A stretch of DNA of 64,000 nucleotides from Owenia fusiformis. Its lineage: Eukaryota > Annelida > Polychaeta > Sabellida > Oweniidae. Under the pieces are notes generated by a model, which made no database searches, was not told where the DNA came from, and worked only from the letters and a program-made list of their open reading frames with translations. Below, one piece after another: positions 49,601-53,429 of the stretch. The stretch lies in assembly GCA_903813345.2 (NCBI GenBank), contig CAIIXF020000008.1, forward strand, positions 34,436,867 to 34,500,866, in the 5' to 3' direction. Position 1 is the first letter of the stretch. Every line of letters starts with the position of its first letter. Position numbers and translations under genes: made by a program.

Positions 49601-51924
49601 TATTGATAAATAGGGATGCTTACCTTTAACGCGGTTGTAATTTACCGAACGGCAAAAGTAGAAAAAATCCGAACATTTTGAACTGATTAAGATCTTTAAA
49701 TTGTGAAGGTCTGAGTACCTGGACCTCTTAAAAAACATCCGAACATATCTAAAAGTGAAGATGGGTCAATTTGATTCTCGTTCTCCGAAGATATTAATAA
49801 AATAGTTAAATGTTCTGGGATTTTTTAATGCTGTAAATTGTTCACAATCCTAAATCAAGAAGTCGCTCGTATTTCTGTCGTATCATGTTGCCGAAAATCA
49901 GTGCGCAGAATCCATGGTGTTGTTGTAAAATGTGCATACGATCGTATTGTCGTTTGAAACCCTCTCTAACGCAATTTTATTATAAACTAACACCTTAGGG
50001 TTAAACTTTTGCTCGAGGAATTAACTCATTTTCATCAACAAATATTAACCCACCAGGTTTTCTACTAGTAAACTAACGTTTAAACCTCAGTCCATTGTCG
50101 TTATCACTTACTACTATATCCAAGTGAGATATGGCTCTTGCCTCAGCACGAGCCAATAAAATGTGTTTTGGATAAGCCTCAAATTCATGAAAAATTCTAG
50201 ATTGATAAAAGTTAATCTAGCAATTAGCTATTACATGCAGACTCATTAATATTAGGGCATCATATTTTTAAATTAAATGTGTTTTGAATAAGCCTCAAAT
50301 CCATGAAAAATTCTTGACTGATAAAAATTTATCTAGAATTGAGCTAGGGTCATTAACGTTACCTTGAATTGCACATGGGCCTTTTCTTCATCCATGTCTG
50401 GTTTCACCTTGAGATGAGACATGATCTCAGGTAGTAGTTTCCTATAGGAGTAAGCAAACAGATGGAAACCTGTTGACAGCACTGACTGGGCCTGTTTACG
50501 AACCTAAAAGGAAAATTATAAGGATAATATAATACAAGAAGGGAAAACCTGTTGACAGCACTGACTGGGCCTGTTTACGAACCTAAAAGGAAAAGATAAG
50601 GACACTATAATACAAGAGGGGAAAACCTGTTGACAGCATTGACTGGGCCTGTTTACGAACCTAAAAGGAAAAGATAAGGACACTATATACAAGAAGAGAA
50701 AACCTGTTGACAGCACTGACTGGGCCTGTTTACGAACCTTAAAGGAAAAGATAAGGACACTATATACAAGAGGGGAAAACCTGTTGACAGCACTGACTGG
50801 GCCTGTTTACGAACCTAAAAAGAAAAGATAAGGACACTATAATACAAGAAGGGAAAACCTGTTGACAGCACTGACTGGGCTTACGAACCTAAAAGGAAAA
50901 GATAAGGACACTATAATACAAGAGGGGAAAACCTGTTGACAGCACTGACTGGGCCTGTTTACGAACCTAAAAGGAAAAGATAAGGACACTATAATACAAG
51001 AGGGGAAAACCTGTTCATAGCACTGACTGGGCTTGCTTACGAACCTAAAAGGAAACCATAAGAAGTTAAAAGTAAGGAAGCTATTATACTTTGTATGGGA
51101 CAGGAAAACCTATGCTCAGCCACTATTATGGTGTTACAATTCCTTACCTTAATAAGTCATGATTATTTTAAAAGTAGAAGAATGGAGCTATTATACACTG
51201 CAGGATATGGTACAGGGTAACACCAATTATGGGATTACTGCTAATTTAAACTTATTTCTTCACCATATTGAAGTATTTATTGTTGATACAGCATAGGTAG
51301 GGGTAATATTTTGTGGGGAAGGAATTTCTTACCTCACTGTAGTGGCTCAAAGATAACCTGAGAAGGTCTTCAAACAGACTTAGATGAAGTGGCGTGAAAG
51401 ACTTGTTACTTTTTTGTACGACTCGCAGTTCATGCTGCAGTTGGCACCTGTCGACAATCAGAGCTCTCATGTGACGCTTTCCTCCTCGTAACTGCAAATT
51501 CACAAACAATACTATATTATACAAAAGTCTGTCCAATATCACTGAGCTTGAATCAGGCCAATAAAAAGAATTTTGATTTCCATTCTCTTGCAAATTTACA
51601 TTTTTCTAAGGATATATCTACCACTTGGCTTTGAACACTTCACACTTGTAAACTATTTAGTCTCAGTTCAAAAAATATGTTTGTACATCGTCACAACAAA
51701 AAACGATAAACTAGATAAGAAATATCAGATCATTAAGAGTTTTAGAGAGTTTAGAACAAGCACACTGACCTTATCCTCTGTTGTGGTCTTAACCATTTGG
51801 AAGCTTCTCCACCTGCCATCAAAGTCGGATTTGTCAGTACCATAGAAGTACATGACAACATTGTAGAGCTTCAATATGTGAATCAGAGATTTGGTGTCAT
51901 CTTCTGTGTTTGTTAAAACATGAC
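22490..51924 (-). CDS. PSME4: PSME4 (PA200) proteasome activator, 13 middle exons; gene continues beyond both ends
   Basis: PSME4/PA200 is a HEAT-repeat cap of the 20S proteasome in the nucleus, acting without ATP and linked to turnover of acetylated histones and to DNA repair. Minus-strand exons in gene order: 51770-51924, 51333-51491, 50363-50503, 48745-48936, 41799-41941, 41510-41563, 41119-41248, 40599-40843, 39717-39912, 39081-39442, 38433-38564, 38042-38196, 22490-22639. They sum to 2214 nt (738 codons), and every donor/acceptor pair agrees in phase. Recognisable PSME4 blocks include [11 protein letters not shown]-type, [29 protein letters not shown] and [16 protein letters not shown]. 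The family is about 1840 residues, so the 5' part lies right of the window and the 3' part left. Introns hold UGT genes, an Academ transposon and other elements. Confidence 0.92.
22682..22745. repeat. Left-end fragment of the (CGGA)n dispersed element
   Basis: GAAACTAGAAAACGGCAACT followed by GGAGTTAAATCCCAA matches the left ends at 8346 and 60283 with several changes, then diverges. Confidence 0.5.
23216..23390. mobile_element. About 175-bp inverted-repeat MITE
   Basis: CATCGGCCAGCGCCTG...TTTTGTTCAAAATT at the left mirrors TTTTGAACAAAAT...GGTGCTGGCCGATG at the right. The right arm also resembles GGCGCCGGCCGATGAATCAC near 35125 and 36248, so this is a dispersed family. Confidence 0.65.
23875..27590. 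repeat. Segmental duplication unit A carrying UGT copy A
   Basis: From GGGGTCACAGATTAACTTTG to about 27590 the sequence aligns with 27990-31607 plus 34484-34570. It includes the whole UGT ORF, its 3' flank (23875-25257) and its 5' flank (26863-27590). Unit offset is about 4.1 kb. Intergenic parts hold no other gene. Confidence 0.9.
25258..26862 (-). CDS. UDP-glycosyltransferase, intronless, copy A (534 aa)
   Basis: UDP-glucuronosyl/glucosyltransferases join a sugar from a UDP-sugar to small lipophilic acceptors in the ER. Visible parts: an N-terminal signal peptide (hydrophobic 5-18); an acceptor-binding half; the UGT signature from W355 to Q398 with H373-C-G and D397-Q398; a C-terminal membrane segment (about 489-513); and a tail ending KKVK, a KKxx ER-retrieval signal. 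Full length for the family. The catalytic His normally found 16 residues before the conserved G-H (H55 here) appears to be Arg39 ([10 protein letters not shown]); D150 is the likely dyad Asp. The gene lies within a PSME4 intron on the same strand, tandem with copy B. Confidence 0.93.
   Translation of the reverse strand: MVLSNLFIWSSFLLSFCLRNNANAGNVFLQPPAMGKNSRIAAMEKIAMIMADAGHNITYLAHTEYKVPDDFATAGIHVVKYQYPSDKIMYVPPEDLIQDFISMSIIGEMKFIMARSSVTEAYISHNMENVFTAELMTRLKETKFDLSIFDSLDLVLGALIKRYLNAPTILWSNTGFEFHCTDWLVPLSLSSVPTIFTGYSNEMTFTERMYNVYYYMNEQYYIRDMIEMKEHYHKIYAPKIGLNYTKEKYLFDADLLFVQSNFAYYYPRPLLPNVIPVLGLKDRKANPLVSPFKEFVDGAEHGFIILTFGSMPTGMDAERREIFASVFAKLKQRVIWRYGGPTPKTLGNNTMLVKWIPQNDLLSHRNLRVFMTHCGASGSAEAVYNGVPVIGIPLFYDQRQHCGILTHRHKMGRLVIFDEVNTELLSDALDDVLKNPVYKQNALKAQALARDQPISASQTIKYWAEYVMKHKGADHLKSIPTRELNFFQYYLLDIIFSILGFAVLVIVMFMFMIRKCFSRNKPKGNNDLKDKKVK
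27990..31607. repeat. Segmental duplication unit B carrying UGT copy B
   Basis: Second copy of the unit starting GGGGTCACAGATTAACTTTG. Its upstream flank is broken at about 31608 by a LINE and resumes at about 34484 (CATATTCTGTTCATGCTAAA), matching unit A at about 27492. This proves the LINE arrived after, or in only one copy of, the duplication. Confidence 0.9.
29388..30998 (-). CDS. UDP-glycosyltransferase, intronless, copy B (536 aa)
   Basis: Paralogue of the ORF at 25258-26862 with the same layout: signal peptide, acceptor half, UGT signature ([19 protein letters not shown] with DQ at its end), C-terminal membrane helix and KKVK ER-retrieval tail. By eye, about 40 differences fall in the first 250 residues and only about 9 in the last 285, so the UDP-sugar half is nearly identical while the acceptor half has diverged. 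The His-to-Arg change at the catalytic-base position (R41 here) is shared, so it predates the duplication. The ATG at 30998 gives MESMASNLF; the inner Met at residue 4 is an alternative start. Confidence 0.93.
   Translation of the reverse strand: MESMASNLFLWSSYLLCFCLRNNADAGNIFIQPPSIAKNSRMAAMEKIAMIMADAGHNITYLAHTEYKVPDDFATAGIHVMKYQYPNDKVMYVPPDDMVQEYISMSIIDEMKAFMERGSVTEAYISNNMENLYTTELITRLKETEFDLSIFDSIDFVLGTLMKTYLDAPTVLWSNAGFEFHCADWLVPLSLSSVPNIFTGYSNEMTVMERMYNVYYYINEQYYMRDWIEMKEHYHEVYATKIGLNYTKGKYLFDADLLFVQSNFAYYYPRPLLPNVIPVLGLKDRKANPLVSPFKEFVDGAEHGFIILTFGSMPTGMDAMRREVFASVFAKLKQRVIWRYGGPTPKTLGNNTMVVKWIPQNDLLSHRNLRVFMTHCGASGSAEAVYNGVPVIGIPLFYDQRQHCGILTHRHKMGRVVIFDEVNTELLSDALDDVLKNPVYKQNALKAQALARDQPMSASQTIKYWAEYVMKHNGADHLKSVPTRELNFFQYYLLDIIFSILGFAVLVIVMFMSMIRKCFSRNKPKGNNDLTDKKVK
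31608..34483 (+). mobile_element. 5'-truncated non-LTR retrotransposon (LINE)
   Basis: Inserted in the upstream flank of UGT copy B. Flanking ATATTA at both junctions may be the target duplication. The element begins inside the linker between endonuclease and reverse transcriptase (open frame from 31622) and ends after a 3' UTR with AATAAA near 34462. It is about 2.9 kb. The 5' truncation is the usual result of target-primed reverse transcription. Confidence 0.88.
31622..34277 (+). pseudogene. LINE reverse transcriptase ORF, truncated and frameshifted
   Basis: Open from 31622 in the frame of the ATG at 31853. It has RT blocks: [36 protein letters not shown] and the FADD catalytic motif at about residue 390 counted from 31853. 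A stop at 33851-33853 follows an A5 run (about 33838-33842). One extra A there explains the shift, because the frame from 33855 continues [19 protein letters not shown] and runs to 34277 with the C-terminal zinc motif CKLC...ETHFIFEC. The endonuclease is absent. It fits the Jockey/CR1-like LINE group; the clade is not determined. Confidence 0.88.
34484..34804. other. Resumed UGT-unit flank and non-coding spacer
   Basis: 34484-34570 continues the duplicated UGT upstream flank. The rest up to 34804 shows no gene. Confidence 0.55.
34805..35946. repeat. Tandem duplication copy 1 with Crypton-like fragment
   Basis: The block starting GAGGTTATTTAATGGGAGGG is repeated at 35947-37057 (offset 1116-1142 because of small indels). 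It contains a strong hairpin (34831-34968: GGAATATGGATTTTATTCC mirrored by GGAATAAATCCATATTCC), the coding fragment at 35201-35642, and a GATACGGGATCT minisatellite at about 35788-35890. Confidence 0.9.
35201..35642 (-). pseudogene. Crypton/KIAA1958-like tyrosine-recombinase N-terminal fragment, copy 1
   Basis: Minus-strand frame of 147 codons from [15 protein letters not shown] to EIDILYSRG, followed by a donor-like AAGAG|GTAAATG. It has the features of the SAM-like N-terminal domain found in Crypton-derived proteins (ZMYM/QRICH1/KIAA1958, DUF3504 type): [19 protein letters not shown] and [20 protein letters not shown]. The catalytic R-H-R-Y domain is not present. It is probably an exon-sized remnant of a Crypton-type gene or transposon, and the frame itself is intact here. 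Confidence 0.65.
35947..37057. repeat. Tandem duplication copy 2 with Crypton-like fragment
   Basis: Second copy of the 1.1-kb block, including the hairpin (about 35973-36110), the coding fragment and the GATACGGGAT minisatellite (about 36904-37001). Nearly identical to copy 1. Confidence 0.9.
36318..36758 (-). pseudogene. Crypton-like tyrosine-recombinase fragment, copy 2, frameshifted
   Basis: Same fragment as 35201-35642, but a 1-nt deletion near 36523 shifts the frame after EDGAEYQ, splitting it into 36516-36758 and 36318-36507. This copy cannot encode the continuous domain. Confidence 0.75.
37220..37545. repeat. Dispersed repeat with coding-like remnant (inverted mate at 62155-62460)
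   Basis: The reverse complement matches about 62155-62460. Both translate in part to INFP[DV][11 protein letters not shown] on opposite strands, followed by degraded sequence. It may be a remnant of an unidentified transposon ORF. Confidence 0.55.
37610..37785. repeat. Right-end fragment of the (CGGA)n dispersed element
   Basis: GTGGCGACCACCTTTTAAAA, ACAGACGGACAGACTG, GGAGGGCTTCACTTTGTCCC and CTTCGTTTGTAGGGATAATA align with the ends at 8930-9112 and 60860-61123, diverged. Confidence 0.6.
37908..38030. repeat. Short tandem repeat around TTGACCAATCA, about 32 bp x 4
   Basis: CTTCAGTTGACCAATCA-AGTGCAG units repeat at about 32-bp spacing just downstream of the PSME4 exon donor at 38041. Not derived from the exon. 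Confidence 0.7.
38042..38196 (-). CDS. PSME4: PSME4 exon
   Basis: Acceptor GTTTCAG|TGTTTT and donor TTAAGG|GTGAGT bound 155 nt. T completes the AG left from the previous exon (Ser). The peptide [18 protein letters not shown] matches the PSME4 segment following the ...VR[DE]R[LI]GS block. It ends in phase 1 and is followed by the 15.4-kb intron with the UGT genes. Confidence 0.85.
38433..38564 (-). CDS. PSME4: PSME4 exon ([16 protein letters not shown])
   Basis: Acceptor TATTTCAG|CCGACT, donor GGGCAG|GTAAGG, 132 nt. Encodes [20 protein letters not shown] and [11 protein letters not shown], one of the best-conserved PSME4 stretches. Its acceptor and first ~25 nt are multiplied in the upstream intron (38565-38880). 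Confidence 0.92.
38565..38880. repeat. 59-bp array of PSME4 splice acceptor plus exon start
   Basis: Five extra copies of the unit containing, on the minus strand, TATTTCAG|CCGACTCTATG..ACAGGGTGT. The real exon start is the first copy. In the three nearest copies the AG is kept as AAG, then lost, then lost; the two outermost keep CAG. Unit length is 57-60 bp. Confidence 0.88.
39081..39442 (-). CDS. PSME4: PSME4 exon (largest in window)
   Basis: Acceptor ACTTTCAG|GGACTA, donor GCAAG|GTGGGT, 362 nt starting in phase 0. Encodes [58 protein letters not shown] and GGSFNDA, all diagnostic of PSME4. Confidence 0.93.
39717..39912 (-). CDS. PSME4: PSME4 exon
   Basis: Acceptor TTATTTTAG|ACACATG, donor TTCAAA|GTAAGC, 196 nt. 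The first A completes the Lys of ...YYAWPK. The exon encodes [20 protein letters not shown]...[18 protein letters not shown], continuous with the next exon. An apparent acceptor at TGCAG|CACAAC (39886) is rejected because it breaks phase. Confidence 0.9.
39913..40335. repeat. 31-bp array of PSME4 splice acceptor plus exon start
   Basis: About a dozen units of CATAGGTGTACATGTGCC-TAAAATAAGAG. On the minus strand each reads CTCTTATTTTAG|GCACATGTACACCTATG, a polypyrimidine tract, AG and the first ~18 nt of the exon at 39717-39912. Some units carry an ATAAGAGGGTGT variant. Confidence 0.92.
40599..40843 (-). CDS. PSME4: PSME4 exon
   Basis: Acceptor TTTTTTCAG|CTATGT, donor CCAAA|GTAAGA, 245 nt. Encodes [48 protein letters not shown] and TFWGYYAWP. 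It ends in phase 2 and is completed by the A of the next exon. Confidence 0.9.
41119..41248 (-). CDS. PSME4: PSME4 exon
   Basis: Acceptor AATTTTTCAG|TCGTTGG, donor AGAAAG|GTAGTT, 130 nt. Encodes [20 protein letters not shown] and [11 protein letters not shown], matching the PSME4 WKF...LR.D...VRK segment. It ends in phase 0. Confidence 0.88.
41510..41563 (-). CDS. PSME4: PSME4 exon (54 nt micro-exon)
   Basis: Acceptor ATTCCAG|GGGTAC region and donor AAAACT|GTAAGT. The first G completes CAG from the previous exon. Encodes [17 protein letters not shown], and its final CT joins T of the next exon to give Leu. Too short for ORF calling, but phase-consistent on both sides. Confidence 0.75.
41799..41941 (-). 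CDS. PSME4: PSME4 exon
   Basis: Acceptor GATTCTAG|ACATCC, donor GATTCA|GTGAGT, 143 nt in phase 0. Encodes [20 protein letters not shown] and [14 protein letters not shown]. The intron upstream of it (to 48744) contains the Academ transposon. Confidence 0.75.
42174..48601 (+). mobile_element. Academ-type (AcademX-like) DNA transposon, apparently complete
   Basis: Terminal inverted repeats of about 510 bp (42174-42690 and 48092-48601) begin TAGTGGAATGGGTGATAGG and end in the complement. TAC flanks both sides (42171-42173, 48602-48604), a 3-bp target duplication. The single long ORF between the repeats (43228-47808) ends in an XPG/FEN-like domain. A transposase with an XPG-type nuclease, plus 3-4-bp duplications, are the published hallmarks of Academ. 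It sits in a PSME4 intron, opposite in orientation to the host gene. Confidence 0.82.
43228..47808 (+). CDS. Academ-type transposase with XPG/FEN-like nuclease domain (1526 aa)
   Basis: Uninterrupted ORF inside long inverted repeats; Met11 (43258) is an alternative start. An N-terminal zinc-binding pattern is C42-x2-C45, C63, H99/H101, C104. The middle has candidate DDE-type acids: D633 ([10 protein letters not shown]), D826 (MDHQNYAR) and E879 (ITIEQ). The C-terminal domain follows the FEN/XPG order: [10 protein letters not shown] (D1116), VTDSYHENS (about 1150), EEAD (1254-1257), SLDTDV (D1280, D1282) and [10 protein letters not shown] (1334-1343, like the GCDY of FEN1). The domain assignment is pattern-based inference. 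The absence of stops suggests recent mobility. Confidence 0.82.
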   Translation: MSNNIYFREAMSERVLRKRVAPASEARGETSRPTYLFSDSKCIFCDKTIKYLKNNKKEYLTQCTTKITRATINHAMHIREDWNLIRKIGGRDLLAGEAHFHQACKRSYCEPKIVGKPEVDDYGDLIEKTTGTNVKFDEKEPEESNDPSFTYICERISEDIMLRKNVGSLNNIHKQYQTHKQENDPVNYQKDYRRSRLKSRLQSHYGNRIVLQPGKNEKDILIYSSSLTVSDIADSAAMVNQTNEHGCLQKAAHYLRDKIIAASENVSPTNWPPSASELSASMFHTIPPELQYFLILLLSGNDTKMNNTKYKRLTHTIGQDICYGATNGSFKMPKHYLLAIAIHHLTGSAELITLLNHHGYCTSYTEVLEIETAICEEIKQQVSSLPPSISILSNQVLMYCFDNFDLNEQTPSGSGTTHSTHGIVIQEQKSVNPHCHQDTAMEVDAHTESSESQGQLEPMDDDGGDISSESQGGVPILLPQSDEHVDEIVDSSAQPPSLEPTKERYPNARRSVKLTEDILPPCYAVNKAEPPKGFDVFTISEESEVALANASRSDLMWILCRHQQSENQSVPSWAGWVSLTGKGSTNVPVQSVIDYLPPINHPITENATVQECLNIAMQGTAEVGQHYTLVTFDLAAAKKALNIVWQFQKYCTVIVMLGVFHSLCSYFCTIGKFVRGSGFEEILLESEICASGSLDAVLNGKNYNRSLRVHKIMYEALERMLLEKFQQEHQLNPAAKKKLQDLAENLNEELLQQSLSDKDVSEFCQKFFQFKMDIRQGKMGKTPQFWVQYSDMVGTALQYIRATKENDLNLHIGAHSAMNSAFFAMDHQNYARFHCYQFLTLLNLDKTHPGATELISNNGFSVSRSDVSCSRNPVDITIEQTINCNAKSKGGIVGFSRNKGAYQRWCVTRTQRGLYTEAALDIAGMRDSDDILHRDNSLAQVTTSEAGVKSVMQAFKSFINPFDINEPALHCVSSGLPAPAEVQGLTDALQKGYQASEQFIDRLRDQNSELKFHDSIKKMKVATFANSAVTKKMTTSKNKVVEISATRNLFGQLLNVSQNSEISLERLMGYCMGPVPWPLALPDGSLAKTPKSTLIHELQGNDSIPSPPSESITILDGNMSFYQMEKIAPTFGKVARDIFTRLPKSKNVHFVTDSYHENSIKDLERNKRGQSDPIILKGAHTKTPSKSWNNFLTCGKNKEELIKFLLREWQTKKYASDLKGRNIYFSDQENTILLTSDGEKVYTSPVNDLASNQEEADTKIILHMLFAARHGKPVIVRSLDTDVFLILLRYADRVDVPIYFDTGKGDGRRLLDIQAIASRLGQQLCEALPSFHAFTGCDSTSAFIRRGKIKPLKILTRGPPDERNRFLKLFTTMGNTVEVTNQMESTAEDYVCKMYSRKTKLRNINKLRYELFQQRYSPKKSGDALTYDGTDLSLLPPCRDSIIQKLKRSNYQSYIWKQSHIAVSELPNATLHGWQLDTNGNIEPQWSSLPVLPKDLVDLLDEVAEPIVLEDADFLGSVEGGDVLDS
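48745..48936 (-). CDS. PSME4: PSME4 exon
   Basis: Acceptor CTAG|GGAGCA, donor ATTGAA|GTAAGT, 192 nt (64 codons, phase 0). Encodes [50 protein letters not shown]. The EKPSI...D.[LM]A[DE]KIH block is typical of PSME4. Confidence 0.9.
48937..49090. repeat. Partial duplication of PSME4 splice acceptor and exon start
   Basis: ACTTCGCTG-TTTGT-CC and TTTAAAACATATAG-GCTCCCTAG, i.e. the first ~40 nt of the exon at 48745-48936 with its CTAG acceptor, recur about 112 bp further upstream in the intron (49020-49062), followed by a similar AAAGATGT flank. One extra copy. Confidence 0.85.
49315..50345. repeat. About 117-bp repeat x 4, split by an insertion of about 620 bp
   Basis: Units start at 49315, 49433, 50171 and 50286 (GATAAGCCTCAAATTCATGA...CATGCAGACTCATTAATATT). 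Units 2 and 3 are separated by 49541-50165, which begins near GGCTCGTG and ends near CACGAGCC, so it is probably a small inserted element. Unlike the acceptor arrays, these units contain no exon sequence. Confidence 0.8.
50363..50503 (-). CDS. PSME4: PSME4 exon
   Basis: Acceptor CTTTTAG|GTTCGT, donor TTCAAG|GTAACG, 141 nt (47 codons, phase 0). Encodes [20 protein letters not shown] and [20 protein letters not shown], then VQFK, continuous with the next exon. Confidence 0.87.
50504..51060. repeat. 78-bp array of PSME4 splice acceptor plus exon start
   Basis: Seven copies (unit starts near 50544, 50623, 50700, 50777, 50854, 50928, 51006; spacing 74-79) plus a degraded copy near 51100. On the minus strand each unit reads TCTTTTCCTTTTAG|GTTCGT and continues through CAGGCCCAGTCA to CAACAGGTTT, so it holds a strong polypyrimidine tract, the acceptor and about 37 nt of the exon at 50363-50503. 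The unit is 78 bp (26 codons) in most copies. Confidence 0.93.
51333..51491 (-). CDS. PSME4: PSME4 exon
   Basis: Acceptor GAATTTGCAG|TTACGA, donor AGTGAG|GTAAGA, 159 nt (53 codons, phase 0). Encodes [20 protein letters not shown] and [18 protein letters not shown]. No acceptor array is attached to this exon. Confidence 0.85.
51770..51924 (-). CDS. PSME4: PSME4 exon, first in the window
   Basis: Acceptor ATTTCTAG|GTCATG, donor GATAAG|GTCAGT, 155 nt entering in phase 1. Encodes [20 protein letters not shown] and [15 protein letters not shown], a PSME4-like EDD...LI.ILKLY segment. The preceding exon must lie to the right of the window. Confidence 0.85.
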
Positions 51925-52546
51925 CTAGAAATGGGGAAACCCAGTTATTAGACCATTAAGTGCTCAATGTATGAACAATGTAAGATATATATCAATTGCC
52001 CATAGAAGTACATGACAACATTGTAGAGCTTCAATATATGGATCAGAGATTTGGTGTCATCCTCTGTGTTTGTTAATACATGACCTAGAAATGAGGTAAC
52101 CCAGTTATTAGACTACAAAGTGCTCAATGTATGAACAATGTAAGATATATATCAATTGCCCATAGAAGTACATGACAACATTGTAGAGCTTCAATATATG
52201 GATCAGAGATTTGGTGTCATCCTCTGTGTTTGTTAATACATGACCTAGAAATGAGGTAACCCAGTTATTAGACTACAAAGTGCTCAATGTATGAGCAATG
52301 TAAGATATATATCAATTGCCCATAGAAGTACATGACAACATTGTAGAGCTTCAATATATGGATCAGAGATTTGGTGTCATCCTCTGTGTTTGTTAATACA
52401 TGACCTAGAAATGAGGTAACCCAGTTATTAGACTACAAAGTGCTCAATGTATGAACAATGTAAGATATATATCAATTGCCCATAGAAGTACATGACAACA
52501 TTGTAGAGCTTCAATATATGGATCAGAGATTTGGTGTCATCCTCTG
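51925..52546. repeat. 160-bp array of PSME4 splice acceptor plus half exon (left part)
   Basis: The first 84 nt of the exon at 51770-51924 (from GTCATG to ACTTCTATG on the minus strand), its CTAG acceptor and about 76 nt of intron repeat exactly every 160 bp (CATAGAAGTACATGACAAC at 51841, 52001, 52161, 52321, 52481). Copies are almost identical to each other. The array is cut at 52546 by an 11.3-kb insertion and resumes at 63858. Confidence 0.95.
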
Positions 52547-52901
52547 TAGGTTATGGGCTAGCCCTTAAATTGCGGTATGGAGGTAGAATTTTGGAGACCA
52601 TGTTAGTTACATCCTAATTTGTAATTCTCACCACAATTTGGCAATAATTAAGCAAAATTTTACAGCGTTTAGGAAAAAATCAATATTTATACCCCCCGCA
52701 AGACAAAAGTAGGGGGTACATAGAAAATAATTAATAACTTTACAAAAACATTATGAATAACCACAATTTTTTCAGAATATATACACATATATGTCATTGA
52801 TAACTGGTAAAAAATTGGTGAGTATAGGTATGATGGTTGCTATGGAAACAGAATTTGATTGTCAAAATTTGCTAATTTGTGTCTATTTTTGGCGGGCTAG
52901 T

Positions 52902-53063
52902 TGTCATGTAATTGTCTGATTGTATTGTTGGGCTGGCAAGCCATAATTATTTTGTATTACGTCATGATGTACGGGGATCGGGGCTTACGCCATATTGAAA
53001 TAAACTGGACAAAGTCAGCCAATATATCTCTTAGTGTTATTCGAAATATAACGTAACAGAACA
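52902..53063 (+). repeat. Left LTR
   Basis: Begins TGTCATGTAATTGTCTG and ends CGTAACAGAACA; 162 bp. Contains AATAAA near its middle. The short length fits the Mag-like gypsy lineages of invertebrates. Confidence 0.95.
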
Positions 53064-53429
53064 TGGTGTCAAACGTTGGATGCGAGCCTACGGGGATATA
53101 AAACCACAGAGAAAAAGTAGGACATGTAAAACTTGTCTGAAAGTGACCAGATTAGAGGTATTTTTGGTGTTTAACTTTGATTGCCGGTGAAATTTTGTGC
53201 AAATTTCGAGCATGACATTTTTGCGCACGACACGGATTACATCATTGCTTCGTGCACACGACACGGATTACGCCATTGCTTCGCGGAGATATGCAAATGC
53301 CATGGATTGCGTCATTGCTGCTGTACTACAGTAAGAATTTGAGTCCAACTGATATTTAAACTTGTGAACTGTACTTCTACTCTTGTGTATTAACTATCGT
53401 GATTATATTGTCATCTTTGGATTATTATA

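Noticed and set aside
50516-50716. 66-codon minus-strand ORF with repeated [18 protein letters not shown]
   Set aside because: It reads the 78-bp acceptor minisatellite in a frame other than that of PSME4.
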